Assembly: GCF_014205015.1 (NCBI RefSeq)
Contig: NZ_JACHMO010000001.1
Coordinates: forward strand, 3,472,001-3,536,000
Source: Saccharothrix ecbatanensis
GTDB lineage: Bacteria > Actinomycetota > Actinomycetes > Mycobacteriales > Pseudonocardiaceae
Direction: 5' to 3'
DNA length: 64,000 bases
A model generated the notes under the pieces. It worked only from the letters and a program-made list of their open reading frames with translations, was not told where the DNA came from and searched no databases. Position 1 is the stretch's first letter; every line of letters starts with the position of its first letter. A program made the translations under genes and the position numbers. This document shows positions 22,319 to 31,423 of the stretch, in pieces.

Positions 22319-23806
22319 TCAGGCAGGCGGTCCGAACCAGGCCCGCAGCGCCGCATCGAGATGTTCTCCGTGGGCGGGGTCGTCGTCGGGCGCGACCCAG
22401 CACACGTGACCGTCGGGGCGCACCAGCACACCGGAGACCGCCCAGCGCGACAGGTCGCCCTCGGTGGTCTCGACGCGGTCGGCCCAACCTCGCGACCGCG
22501 CGGCGTGCTCCGCACCCGCCACCAGGACGCCTCGACCGGAGCGCAGCCGCTCGAACAACCGCCCGGCGCACGTCGGCAGGTCGGGCATCCGCGCACCGAG
22601 CAACTCGTGCGCCACAGGGTTGTCCACGGCGTAGCGCACGTCCAGTCCTGACAGCAGCCCGGCGAACCGGTCGTTGACCTCCCGCAGCCTCAGCAGGTCG
22701 ACGAAGGTGCGGCGCAGCGCGTCGTACTCGGCGGCCGGGTTGGTCAGCAACGCCTGCACACGCGTGTTCTCCAGCACCCGCGCGCCCACGGGGTGACGTT
22801 CGTCGTGGTAGGTGTCCAGCAGCGAATCGGGAGCCCGACCGGTGACGACCAGGCCCAGCTTCCAGCCCAGGTTCACCGCGTCCTGGATGCCGACGCTCAG
22901 CCCCTGCCCGCCCGCCGGGATGTGGATGCGCGCGGCATCCGCGACCACGAACAGCCGGCCGATCCGGTAGTCGGTGGCCTGATGGGCGGCATCGGACAGC
23001 CGGGACGCCCACTCGACGTCGGCGATCCGCACCTGCGTGCCGTAGCGCTGAGCCACGGCGTCCTTGACCTCCTGCGCGGTCACCGCGTCCTCGGCCCGGC
23101 GCCCGTGCTCCGCCCACACCACGCGGTAGCGGCCGTTGGGCAGCGGCACCAGCGGGTAGGAGACGTCGCGCCGCTCCTGCCGCTCGTCGCCGAGCAGGTC
23201 CGCGGTGCGGCGTGGCCGGCTCAGCACCTCCGGTGGCGCGGACTCCAGCACGACGTCCGCGACGACGCCGGAGAAGTCCGTGGACGTACCGGGAAAGGCG
23301 AAGCGACCAAGCCTGCGCACGGCGCTGCTGTGGCCGTCGCAGCCGACGACGTACCTCGCGGTGTAGCGGACCTCGCCGTCCGGTGTCGCCACGACGGCGG
23401 TCGCGGACTCGTCGGACTGCGTGAGACCGACGAGTTCATGCGACCGCAGCACCCGCACACCACGTCGGCACGCCTCGGCTTCCAGCACGCCTTCCAAGAG
23501 GTTCTGCGGATAGATCAGGTGGTAGGGATGCGCGCTGTCCCAGCGGTCGTAGGTGAGCGGCACCGGCAGGCCGGCGAAGTGGCCATCGGGTATTCGGGCC
23601 ACCGCCTCGGTGAGCACCGCGTCGAGCAGGCCGCGCGAGTCCAGCAGCTCCACGGTCCGCGGTTGCAGGCCCAACGCCTTGGAGTGCCGGTTCGGCTCCG
23701 GCTGCGCGTCGATCACGGTGGCCGTGACGCCCGCGAGGGCGAGCTCGCACGCCATCGTCAGACCCGACGGTCCCGCGCCCACCACCAACACGTCCACAGC
23801 GGTCAT
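22319..23806 (-). CDS. FAD-dependent aromatic-ring monooxygenase
   Basis: The protein has 495 residues and resembles the PheA/MhpA-type flavin hydroxylases. The N-terminus has the dinucleotide motif VVGAGPSGL at about 8-16. The DG motif VGCDGHSSAVRR lies in the middle. The FAD-ribityl motif appears as VADAARIHIPAGGQG, where the usual GDAAH has become ADAAR. I chose the ATG at 23806 because AAGGAG sits 7 nt upstream. A GTG at 23821 overlaps the stop of the upstream oxidase gene (GTGA) but would add only five residues. Placed between the PKS genes and the dihydroxybenzoate genes, it is a good candidate for hydroxylating the aromatic starter or the finished polyketide. That role is inferred. Confidence 0.92.
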   Translation of the reverse strand: MTAVDVLVVGAGPSGLTMACELALAGVTATVIDAQPEPNRHSKALGLQPRTVELLDSRGLLDAVLTEAVARIPDGHFAGLPVPLTYDRWDSAHPYHLIYPQNLLEGVLEAEACRRGVRVLRSHELVGLTQSDESATAVVATPDGEVRYTARYVVGCDGHSSAVRRLGRFAFPGTSTDFSGVVADVVLESAPPEVLSRPRRTADLLGDERQERRDVSYPLVPLPNGRYRVVWAEHGRRAEDAVTAQEVKDAVAQRYGTQVRIADVEWASRLSDAAHQATDYRIGRLFVVADAARIHIPAGGQGLSVGIQDAVNLGWKLGLVVTGRAPDSLLDTYHDERHPVGARVLENTRVQALLTNPAAEYDALRRTFVDLLRLREVNDRFAGLLSGLDVRYAVDNPVAHELLGARMPDLPTCAGRLFERLRSGRGVLVAGAEHAARSRGWADRVETTEGDLSRWAVSGVLVRPDGHVCWVAPDDDPAHGEHLDAALRAWFGPPA

Positions 23807-23817
23807 CAGGGACTCCT

Positions 23818-25248
23818 TCACACGCCTTGGGGCAGCCGGAACAGCCTGGTCGGGTCGTAGCGCCGTTTCACCTCCGCGAGCCGCGCGTGGTTGTCACCCC
23901 AGTACGCGCGCCTCCAGTCCGCGAGTCGCGGGTCGGGGAAGTTCACGTAGGAACCGCTGGAGAGCGGTTCGAGCAGTGCGAACCCTTTGTCCAGGTACGA
24001 CAGCGCCCGCTGTTCGCGGTCCGGTGCGGGGACGGCGTCGGGGAGCAGGACCACGTGCCCGATGAGGAACAGCGCGTCGCGGTGCGGGTACGCGGTGGCG
24101 TCGCGGGCCACGCGGTTGATCTGTCCGCCCATGGCGGTGAAGTTGACGAACCGCGTCTCCCCGGCCTCGCGGTCCGCGCCGAACCCGTCCACCAGAGCGC
24201 CTGTCGTCGAGGCGTCCAGTGGCTGGTCGAACAGCCGGTTGCGCTCGCGTTGGAACTGCTGGCGCGGCAACAGCGCGCCGGGCCGCGTGCCGACACGATG
24301 GCACTCCCGCGCGGTCCGCTGCTGCCCGCCGCCGTAGATCCACAGCATGGTGTCGCGATAGGACTGGTCGAGCACGAGCCTCGCCACCGGATCGGTTCCG
24401 ACACTCGACGTCAGGTTCGCCAGCAGCGCCTCCGCCTGCGCCGCGGAACCCATGAGGGTGCCGATGAGCACGACCGTCACCGGCTCCCCGGGTGCGGCGT
24501 CGGCCAGCACGAGGCTGATCGAGGACGACAGCTCGTCCGGCGCGGTGACCACCCAGTCCTGCCAGGCGCACAACACGTCCACCGCGGCGTCGCCGGTCCA
24601 CACCAGGTGGAACAGCACCATCCACGGGATGACCTCGGGCACCACCTCGTAGTCCACGACCGCGCCGAAGTTCCCTCCCCCGCCGCCGCGCAGCGCCCAG
24701 AACAGGTCCGGGTGCTCCTCCTCCGAGCAGCGCACCGCGGTGCCGTCGGCGAGCAGAACCCTGGCCGAGACGAGGCGGTCGCACGCCAGGCCGTGCCTGC
24801 GGCTCTGCGGCCCGTGTCCGCCGCCGGTGACGAAGCCACCCGCCGCCACCGTGGGGCACATGCCGTTGGCCACGGCCAGCCCGTCCGACCACAGGGCCTC
24901 CAGCGCGTCCACGGCCTGCACACCCGGTCCCAAGTGGACTGTCGCACCGTCCCGACGCACGTGGTCCAGGCGCGAGAGGTCCAGCACGAGTCCCGGTGTC
25001 GTGGACCAGCCCGCGAAGCTGTGCCCCCCACTGCGCAGCCGTACGGGCACGTCGTGCTCTGCGGCGAACCGCAGGCCCATGCGCACGTCGTCCTCATCGG
25101 CGCAGTAGGCGACGCATGCGGGTGCAACCGAGTCGTACTCGGCGATCTGGAGCTGCACGGCCAGGTCGTAGGCCGGGTCACCGGGTCGCACGACCTCACC
25201 GTGCAACGCCGAGGCCAACGAGGTGAAGTCCGTCGTCCGAGCCACCAC
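23818..25248 (-). CDS. BBE-type FAD-linked oxidase with two predicted covalent FAD links
   Basis: The protein has 476 residues and belongs to the berberine-bridge-enzyme/FAD-linked oxidase family. It starts with GTG at 25248 (a second GTG follows at once), overlapping the upstream gene's last bases. His76 in RSGGHSFAG and Cys131 in GMCPTVAAGG are the two residues that attach FAD in bicovalent members. The GGGHG loop follows. The C-terminus has the family pattern NFPDPRL...WRRAYWG...YDPTRLF. There is no signal peptide, so it should be cytosolic. It is translationally coupled to the FAD hydroxylase. Together they could oxidise a resorcinol-derived ring to a quinone or form an oxidative ring. 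The substrate is unknown. Confidence 0.93.
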   Translation of the reverse strand: MVARTTDFTSLASALHGEVVRPGDPAYDLAVQLQIAEYDSVAPACVAYCADEDDVRMGLRFAAEHDVPVRLRSGGHSFAGWSTTPGLVLDLSRLDHVRRDGATVHLGPGVQAVDALEALWSDGLAVANGMCPTVAAGGFVTGGGHGPQSRRHGLACDRLVSARVLLADGTAVRCSEEEHPDLFWALRGGGGGNFGAVVDYEVVPEVIPWMVLFHLVWTGDAAVDVLCAWQDWVVTAPDELSSSISLVLADAAPGEPVTVVLIGTLMGSAAQAEALLANLTSSVGTDPVARLVLDQSYRDTMLWIYGGGQQRTARECHRVGTRPGALLPRQQFQRERNRLFDQPLDASTTGALVDGFGADREAGETRFVNFTAMGGQINRVARDATAYPHRDALFLIGHVVLLPDAVPAPDREQRALSYLDKGFALLEPLSSGSYVNFPDPRLADWRRAYWGDNHARLAEVKRRYDPTRLFRLPQGV

Positions 25249-25250
25249 TG

Positions 25251-25805
25251 TCAGACGACCAGCGTCTGCGTGGCGGGCACGGGCCGCCCTTCCAGGTCGC
25301 AGATCGTGCGCGGGCCGTCCGTGCCGCCGTTGACGACCACGACCCGGTGGCCGGGTGCGAACGTGTAGAGGCCGGGTTCCTCGGCGAGAAAACGGGTGTG
25401 AGCGCCGCTGAGGAGCACACCGTGCCCGATCCGCGCCGGTTCGACGTTCGTCAACCCGTACGCGGTCGGCTCGGCGTCCACCGGCCCGGCGACCACGACG
25501 CCCATGTGGCCGGTGACGTCGTTCGCCGGGCGCTCGAACTTGGTGCCGTGCAGCGTCCGCAGCGTCAGCCACAGGTCGATGTAGGCGCCGCGGCGGATCA
25601 CGACGGGTGCGGTGATGCCGAACTCGATCTCGTCGCTGATCGGTTCGTCCCGCTCCGGCAGCGTGCACGAGTAGGTCACCCGGACGGTGCCGGTGTGCAC
25701 TACGCGCACCGCGCTGCCGTTGTCCGCGGCGGCTGCGATCAGGTCGGCCTGGAGTACTGCGGCGGGGTCGATGGTGCTCACGGCCACGGTCGGACACCTC
25801 GTCAT
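25251..25805 (-). CDS. Conserved-looking protein of unknown function
   Basis: About 184 residues, acidic, with no membrane segment and no motif I recognise. It is rich in short beta-type stretches (TGTVRVTYSC, IGHGVLLSGAHTRF, GHRVVVVNGG), suggesting an all-beta fold. It is the first gene of the leftward operon, and its stop lies 2 bp before the start of the FAD oxidase, so the three genes are coupled. The ATG at 25805 gives the longest reasonable form. A GTG at 25787 with GAGG upstream is an equally good start. It could be a small tailoring enzyme or chaperone for the aromatic chemistry, but nothing in the sequence proves this. Confidence 0.7.
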   Translation of the reverse strand: MTRCPTVAVSTIDPAAVLQADLIAAAADNGSAVRVVHTGTVRVTYSCTLPERDEPISDEIEFGITAPVVIRRGAYIDLWLTLRTLHGTKFERPANDVTGHMGVVVAGPVDAEPTAYGLTNVEPARIGHGVLLSGAHTRFLAEEPGLYTFAPGHRVVVVNGGTDGPRTICDLEGRPVPATQTLVV

Positions 25806-25854
25806 CCTTGTGGGACAGGAACTTCCACGGCTCACGATCACGTCAGCGCGGAGG

Positions 25855-25868
25855 AGGGGTCAACCCCT
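25855..25868. promoter_or_regulatory. Palindromic candidate operator between divergent operons
   Basis: AGGGGTCAACCCCT is an inverted repeat with 6-bp arms around CA. It lies in the 174-bp gap between the leftward oxidase operon (start 25805) and the rightward dpgA operon (start 25980). Right next to it are CCCTAG and CCTAGG motifs. The position suits an operator or promoter element controlling both operons. No regulator gene is visible in the window. Confidence 0.45.
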
Positions 25869-25979
25869 AGCAGTTCCCCCTAGGAGGAGCACCCCAGAAC
25901 ACCGTGCACGACGGTCTCGACGGGCCGCGGCGCCACTAACCTGCGATCAAGCGTCCGCCTCCCGCACAGGAGAGAGTCG

Positions 25980-27101
25980 ATGAGCCAAGCCGTGATGCCG
26001 GAGGTCGACGACCGGCGCGCTCCCGCCGCGGGCGGCCGAACCGGAAGCAAGCCGAAGATCGTGGGATCGGGCACCGCGGTGCCCGAGAACTCTTACACGC
26101 AGCTCGACCTCCTGGACCGCTTCGACATCACCGACCAGCGCGTGCGGTCGGTGTTCCTCAACAGCGCCATCGAACGCCGTCACCTCGTGCTGCCACCCGA
26201 CGAACCGTCGGGCAGGCCGCGCACCGAGACGCAGGGCCAGCTTCTGGCCAAGCACCGTGAACAGGGCGTGGAGCTGGCCGCGCAGGCGGTGCTGCGGAGC
26301 GTCGAGGACGCGAACGCCGATCCCGCCGACATCGGTTACCTGTGCTGCGTCACGTCCACGGGTTTCCTCACGCCCGGGTTCAGCGCCTACCTGATCCGCC
26401 GGCTCGGTCTGCGCCACCACACCGGACGGCTGGACGTGGTGGGCATGGGCTGCAACGCGGGGCTGAACGGACTCACCGCCACTGCCGGGTGGGCCTCGAC
26501 GCACCCCGGCTCGCTCGCGGTCACCGTGTGCGTCGAGGTGTGCTCGGCCGCGTACGTGTTCGACGGTTCGATGCGCTCGTCGGTGGTCAACTCGCTGTTC
26601 GGCGACGGCGCCGCGGCGGTGGTGCTCACCACGGAAGGCGGTGACGGTGGTGATGGCGGCGGCCCGGAGATCCTGAAGTTCGCCAGTTGCGTCATCCCCG
26701 ACGCCGTCGACGCGATGCGCTTCGACTGGGACGACGACCACGGCAAGTTCAGCTTCTTCCTCGACCGCGACATCCCGTACGTGGTGGGCGCCCACGCCGA
26801 GACGGTGGTGAACCGGCTGTTGGCGGGCACCGGGCTGCGGCGTTCCGACATCGCCCACTGGGTGGTGCACTCCGGTGGGAAGAAGGTGGTGGACTCCGTG
26901 CGGGTCAATCTGGGTCTCACCCGCCACGACGTGCGGCACACCACTGGGGTCCTGCGCGACTACGGCAACGTGTCCAGCGCCTCGTTCTTGTTCTCCTACA
27001 ACCGGTTGACCGATGAAGACCTGGCCCGACCCGGCGACCACGCGGTGCTGATGACGATGGGACCCGGCTCGACCATCGAGACGGCCCTGCTGCGCTACTA
27101 G
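25980..27101 (+). CDS. dpgA: Type III polyketide synthase, 3,5-dihydroxyphenylacetyl-CoA synthase (DpgA-like)
   Basis: The protein has 373 residues, the usual length for bacterial chalcone-synthase-like enzymes. The catalytic triad is visible: Cys158 in GMGCNAGLN, His297 in VVHSGG and Asn330 in YGNVSS. GMGCNAG is typical of DpgA, which condenses four malonyl-CoA into the 3,5-dihydroxyphenylacetyl skeleton. A clear AGGAGAG site precedes the ATG. It heads an operon with DpgC, a ThDP decarboxylase and an aldehyde dehydrogenase, so its product is probably shortened to 3,5-dihydroxybenzoate for priming the type I PKS. DpgA normally works with the helper hydratases DpgB and DpgD. Only one crotonase gene is visible nearby. 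Confidence 0.95.
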   Translation: MSQAVMPEVDDRRAPAAGGRTGSKPKIVGSGTAVPENSYTQLDLLDRFDITDQRVRSVFLNSAIERRHLVLPPDEPSGRPRTETQGQLLAKHREQGVELAAQAVLRSVEDANADPADIGYLCCVTSTGFLTPGFSAYLIRRLGLRHHTGRLDVVGMGCNAGLNGLTATAGWASTHPGSLAVTVCVEVCSAAYVFDGSMRSSVVNSLFGDGAAAVVLTTEGGDGGDGGGPEILKFASCVIPDAVDAMRFDWDDDHGKFSFFLDRDIPYVVGAHAETVVNRLLAGTGLRRSDIAHWVVHSGGKKVVDSVRVNLGLTRHDVRHTTGVLRDYGNVSSASFLFSYNRLTDEDLARPGDHAVLMTMGPGSTIETALLRY

Positions 27102-27116
27102 ACCAAGGCGGTGCCC

Positions 27117-28424
27117 ATGCCCCTGACACCCACCCGCCTCGCCGACGACGCCGCGAACCTCGCCGAACGGGCACGCGCGTGCGACGTGGCGATCGCCGCG
27201 CTGCCGGCGAAACCCGCGCGCACCGACGAGGAACAGCGCGCCGCCGACGACGCGCAACGGCCTGTACGCGATCTGCGCGACCGGTTCATGCGCCTGCACG
27301 GCCGGGAGGTCTACGACACGGTCACCGACCGCCGCACCCGCGGGCCTCGCCTGGCGCAGTTGGTCGCCGCGACCGCCGAACTCGTCCCCGGTCTGCTGCC
27401 GGACGCCGCCCGCCTGGCCGCCGAAGAGCGACTCCCGCAGGCGGTGAAGGAAGGCCTGGTCATCGACCTGGGAATCTTCTTCCGCCGCGTCTTGGCCGAC
27501 CCTGTGTCCGGCGAGCACCTGCTGGACGCGATGCGCGCCCCCACCCCGCGCGCGCTGAGCCTGCTGGCGGCGTTCGAGCGGACCGGGGAGCTGGACCTCG
27601 ACACCGTCCACTTGCAACGGTCCGGGAGGATCGCGCACGTGACCGTGCGCAACCTGGACTGCCTCAACGCCGAGACCACCGAGCTGAACGCGGACCTGGA
27701 GACCGCGGTGGACCTGGCCCTGCTCGACCCGGCGGTGGAGGCGGGCGTGCTGCGGGGCGCGGAGATGACCCACCCTCGCTACGCGGGCAAGAGGGTGTTC
27801 AGCGCGGGCATCAACCTCAAGCACCTGCACGCGGGCCGCATTTCGTACACCGACTTCCTGCTCGGCCGGGAACTGGGGCTGCTGAGCAAGCTGCGGCGCG
27901 GTCTGCGGGGCGGTGAAGACCCGACGTGGTGGCCGAACGCCGACGTGGCCAAGCCGTGGGTGGCCGCGGTCGACACGTTCGCCATCGGCGGTGGGATGCA
28001 GATCCTCTTGACCGTGGACCACGTGGTGGCCGCCGATGACGCCTACTTCAGCCTGCCCGCCGCCCAGGAGGGCATCGTGCCGGGCATGGCCAACCTGCGA
28101 CTCACGGCGCTGTTCGGCGGCAGGCTGACCCGACGGGTGATCCTGGACGGCAAGAGCATCGGCGCCCGCGATCCCGAAGCGACGTTGCTGTGCGACGAGG
28201 TGGTGGCGCCAGAACGGGTCGGCGCGGTGGCACTGGCCGCGGCCGAGCGGTTGGCGTCCCCCGCGGTCGCGGTGAACCGGCGCATGGTGAACCTGGCCGA
28301 GGAGCCCCCGGACGCGTTCCGCGCCTACGCCTCGGAATTCGCGCTTGTGCAGGCGCTGAGGCTGCACAGCGCCGACGTGCTCGACAAGGTCCACCGGTTC
28401 AGCACGGCGGAACGCTCGGCATGA
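27117..28424 (+). CDS. dpgC: 3,5-dihydroxyphenylacetyl-CoA 1,2-dioxygenase (DpgC-like)
   Basis: The protein has 435 residues from the ATG at 27117, chosen because AAGG lies 8 nt upstream (a GTG at 27111 would add two residues). It has a helical N-terminal region of roughly 170 residues, which separates DpgC from ordinary crotonases, then a crotonase fold with FSAGINLKHL, PWVAAVDTFAIGGGMQ (oxyanion-hole region) and YFSLPAAQEGIVPG. In the known family this cofactor-free dioxygenase turns 3,5-dihydroxyphenylacetyl-CoA and O2 into 3,5-dihydroxyphenylglyoxylate and CoA. Its stop overlaps the next start (ATGA), and the next gene is a phenylglyoxylate-type decarboxylase, which supports this reaction. 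Confidence 0.94.
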   Translation: MPLTPTRLADDAANLAERARACDVAIAALPAKPARTDEEQRAADDAQRPVRDLRDRFMRLHGREVYDTVTDRRTRGPRLAQLVAATAELVPGLLPDAARLAAEERLPQAVKEGLVIDLGIFFRRVLADPVSGEHLLDAMRAPTPRALSLLAAFERTGELDLDTVHLQRSGRIAHVTVRNLDCLNAETTELNADLETAVDLALLDPAVEAGVLRGAEMTHPRYAGKRVFSAGINLKHLHAGRISYTDFLLGRELGLLSKLRRGLRGGEDPTWWPNADVAKPWVAAVDTFAIGGGMQILLTVDHVVAADDAYFSLPAAQEGIVPGMANLRLTALFGGRLTRRVILDGKSIGARDPEATLLCDEVVAPERVGAVALAAAERLASPAVAVNRRMVNLAEEPPDAFRAYASEFALVQALRLHSADVLDKVHRFSTAERSA

Positions 28425-30010
28425 GGCCGGTCGAGGCTCTGCTCAGGGTGCTGCGCGACGAGGGCGTGACGAAGGTCTTCGGCAACCCGGGGACGACCGA
28501 GCTGCCGTTCCTCGACGCACTCGTCGACGCACCGGACATCGAGTACGTCCTCGGTGCGCATGAGGGGTCCTTGGTGGCGATGGCCGACGGGTACGCCCGC
28601 GCCACGCGCCGTCCCGCGTTCGTCAGCCTGCACGTCGCCGCCGGCCTGGCCAACGGGCTCGTGGGGCTGCTCAACGCGTCCAGGTCCCGCACGCCGATGG
28701 TGGTGACCGCGGGTCAGCAGGACCGCAGGCACCTCGTGCAGGACCCGATGCTGTCCGGAGACCTGGTGGGGCTCGCGGCGGCGGCGGTGAAGCACACCTT
28801 CGACGTGCGGCACGCGCCCGACCTGCCGCTGCTGCTGCGCCGGGCGTTCCGGCTGGCCGTGCAGCCGCCCGCGGGACCGGTGTTCCTGTCGATCCCGATG
28901 GACCTGCTCGCCGAGGACACCGACGTGGAGCTACCGGCGCGGTCGGTGGTGTGGCCGCCGGGACCGGCGTCGGGCGTCGCCGACGCCGTGGCGGCGCTGG
29001 GGGCCGCGCGCGACCCGGTGATCGTCGCCGGGGACGGGGTGGGTCGGGCGAACGCGGTCGCGGAACTGGTCGCGGTGGCCGAGGCGCTGGACGCGCCGGT
29101 CTTCCACCAACCGCTGTTCGACGGCATCGACTTCCCCACCACGCACCCGCTGTACGCCGGGATGCTGCCCGGCACGAACGCCGGCATCAGGAACGAGCTG
29201 GCCGCGCACGACGTGGTGTTCATCGTGGGCTGCCACGCGTTCATGCCGCACCACTACACACCCGGGCCGGCGATCCCGCCGGGCACGCGGGTGGTGCAGC
29301 TCGACGACGACCCGGCGGAACCCGGCCGCAACTTCGCCGTCTCACCGGGGCTGGTGGGCGACATCAGGTCGACGTTGGCGGAACTGGCCGGGCGCCTGCC
29401 ACGTCGCCCCGGCGGCAGGGTCGTCAGGCAACCCGACGTCGACGTCCACTACGGGTCTGTCCCGCTGGAGCCGCTGGTCGCGGCGCACGCCGTCGCATCC
29501 GGGTTGCCGGAGGACGCCGTGGTCGTGGAAGAGGCGATCACCACGGGAGTGCTGCTGCGCCGGGTGCTGCGGCAGTCACGGCCCGGCTCCTACGTGCACA
29601 CGATCGGGGGCGGCCTGGGATCCGGGATCGGCGCGGCCGTCGGCACGCGCATGGGCGAGCCGACCCGGCCGGTGGTTGCGGTGCTGGGCGACGGGTGCGC
29701 CCTGTTCGGGCTGCACGGCCTCTGGAGCGCGGCCCGCTACGACGTGGCGGTGACGTTCGTGGTCATGCGCAACGGCGAGTACCGCACGCTCAAGGAAACT
29801 CTGGACTCGTGGGACAGCCGGGCCACTCGCGCGGGCCGCTATCCCGGTCTGGACCTCGGCGAGCTGGACTTCACGAAGGCGGGCGACTTCTTCGGCATCC
29901 CCTCGCTGACCGTCGGCTCGGCGGCTGAGTTGCGCGACGTCGTCGCCAAGGCCGGCGGGCGGACCGGCCCGCTGCTGGTGGACGTTCCGATCCTGGGGCA
30001 CGGGTCGTGA
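28421..30010 (+). CDS. ThDP-dependent benzoylformate (phenylglyoxylate) decarboxylase
   Basis: The protein has 529 residues with the three-domain layout of ThDP decarboxylases. NPGTTELPFLDAL and AHEGSLVAMADGYA (the cofactor-activating Glu) mark the PYR domain. LHVAAGLANGL carries a His in the position used by benzoylformate decarboxylase. The PP domain has GDGCALFG...NGEY for Mg-ThDP binding. The start ATG overlaps the DpgC stop (ATGA). The expected reaction is decarboxylation of 3,5-dihydroxyphenylglyoxylate to 3,5-dihydroxybenzaldehyde. The next gene is an aldehyde dehydrogenase that overlaps by 4 bp. Acetolactate-synthase-like alternatives fit the neighbourhood less well. Confidence 0.92.
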   Translation: MRPVEALLRVLRDEGVTKVFGNPGTTELPFLDALVDAPDIEYVLGAHEGSLVAMADGYARATRRPAFVSLHVAAGLANGLVGLLNASRSRTPMVVTAGQQDRRHLVQDPMLSGDLVGLAAAAVKHTFDVRHAPDLPLLLRRAFRLAVQPPAGPVFLSIPMDLLAEDTDVELPARSVVWPPGPASGVADAVAALGAARDPVIVAGDGVGRANAVAELVAVAEALDAPVFHQPLFDGIDFPTTHPLYAGMLPGTNAGIRNELAAHDVVFIVGCHAFMPHHYTPGPAIPPGTRVVQLDDDPAEPGRNFAVSPGLVGDIRSTLAELAGRLPRRPGGRVVRQPDVDVHYGSVPLEPLVAAHAVASGLPEDAVVVEEAITTGVLLRRVLRQSRPGSYVHTIGGGLGSGIGAAVGTRMGEPTRPVVAVLGDGCALFGLHGLWSAARYDVAVTFVVMRNGEYRTLKETLDSWDSRATRAGRYPGLDLGELDFTKAGDFFGIPSLTVGSAAELRDVVAKAGGRTGPLLVDVPILGHGS

Positions 30011-31422
30011 TCGCCGTCCCGCACGCCGGTCCGGGCCTGACGCCCGTGGTGGAGCCCGCCACGGGGGCCGTTCTGGGCGGCCTGCCCGTGGACGACCCGT
30101 CCTCCGTGCGCGCCGCCGTGGACGCGGCGGCCTCGGCGCAGCGATCCTGGGCGGCCGTGCCGGCCGTCGAGCGCGCGGAGGTGATGCGGCGGGCGGCCCT
30201 CGCGCTGGAGGGGATGCGCGTGGACGTGGTGGAGTGGATCGTCCGCGAAAGCGGCTCGGTGCGCGGCAAGGCCGCCCACGAGGTGGACTCGGTGCTGGAC
30301 GAGATCCGGGTGGCCTCCGCGCTGCCTACCCAGCCCTACGGCCACCTGCTGCCCGACGCGCACGGGCGTCGCAGCTCCGCCCGACGCGTCCCGTTGGGCG
30401 TGGTCGGAGTGATCAGCCCGTGGAACGTGCCGCTGCTGCTGGGCGCCAGGGCCGCGGTCCCCGCCTTGGCGCTGGGCAACGCCGTCGTCCTCAAACCCGA
30501 CCCGCGCACCGGCGTGTCCGGCGGACTGGTGCTGGCCGAGGTGTTCCGCGCCGCCGGGCTGCCGCGCGACGTCCTGCGCGTGGTGCACGGCGGTCCGGAC
30601 GTCGGACGGGCGCTCACGACCGCGCCGGACGTGGCGATGGTGGCGTTCACCGGGTCCACGGCGGTGGGACGGGAGATCGGCGCGGACGCGGGGCGGCTGC
30701 TCAAGCGGATGTCGCTGGAACTGGGCGGCAACAACGCCCTGCTGGTGCTGGACGACGTGGACTTGGAGGCGGCGGTGTCGGCCGCGGCGTGGGGCACCTT
30801 CTTCCACCAGGGCCAGGTGTGCATGTCGGCCGGCCGGCACGTGGTCCTGGAGTCGGTCGCCGGCAGGTACCTCGACCTGCTGGCGAAGCATGCCGACGCG
30901 CTGGTGGTGGGCGACCCCTGGCGCGCGGACGTCGCCCTGGGTCCGCTGATCGACGAGGCGCAGGCGGCGCGCGTGGACAGCATTGTCGCGGAGTCGGTGC
31001 GCGCCGGAGCCGAGGTGCGGGCGGGTGGTGTGCGGGACGGGCTGTTCTACCGGCCGACCGTGCTCTCCGGGGTCACCGCGGACATGCCCGCGTTCACGGA
31101 GGAGATCTTCGGTCCCGTCGCACCGGTCGTGGTCGTGGCCGACGAGGACGAAGCGGTCGAGGTGGCCAACCGCACGGAGTACGGGCTCGTGGCATCGGTG
31201 CTGACCGGGTCGCCCGAACGCGGCGTCGCGCTGGCCGACCGGCTGGCGACCGGGATGGTCCACGTCAACGACCACACCGTGGAGGACGACGCGTTCGTCC
31301 CGTTCGGCGGGTGGGGCGCGTCCGGCAACGGCAGCAGGCACGGCGCCGACCGCAGTTGGGAGGAGTTCACCCGCTGGCAGTGGGTGACCGTCCGCGATCG
31401 CGTGCGACCCACGCCGCTCTGA
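30007..31422 (+). CDS. NAD(P)-dependent aromatic aldehyde dehydrogenase
   Basis: The protein has 471 residues with the full ALDH fold. The cofactor segment includes SPWNVPLLLG and FTGSTAVG. The general base is Glu238 in LELGG, and the nucleophile is Cys272 in FHQGQVCMSAG. The GTG start overlaps the decarboxylase stop (GTGA). In context it should oxidise 3,5-dihydroxybenzaldehyde to 3,5-dihydroxybenzoate, the last step of starter-unit supply. The CoA ligase or loading domain that would activate the acid is not in the window and may lie upstream of base 1. Confidence 0.93.
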   Translation: MIAVPHAGPGLTPVVEPATGAVLGGLPVDDPSSVRAAVDAAASAQRSWAAVPAVERAEVMRRAALALEGMRVDVVEWIVRESGSVRGKAAHEVDSVLDEIRVASALPTQPYGHLLPDAHGRRSSARRVPLGVVGVISPWNVPLLLGARAAVPALALGNAVVLKPDPRTGVSGGLVLAEVFRAAGLPRDVLRVVHGGPDVGRALTTAPDVAMVAFTGSTAVGREIGADAGRLLKRMSLELGGNNALLVLDDVDLEAAVSAAAWGTFFHQGQVCMSAGRHVVLESVAGRYLDLLAKHADALVVGDPWRADVALGPLIDEAQAARVDSIVAESVRAGAEVRAGGVRDGLFYRPTVLSGVTADMPAFTEEIFGPVAPVVVVADEDEAVEVANRTEYGLVASVLTGSPERGVALADRLATGMVHVNDHTVEDDAFVPFGGWGASGNGSRHGADRSWEEFTRWQWVTVRDRVRPTPL

Positions 31423-31423
31423 T

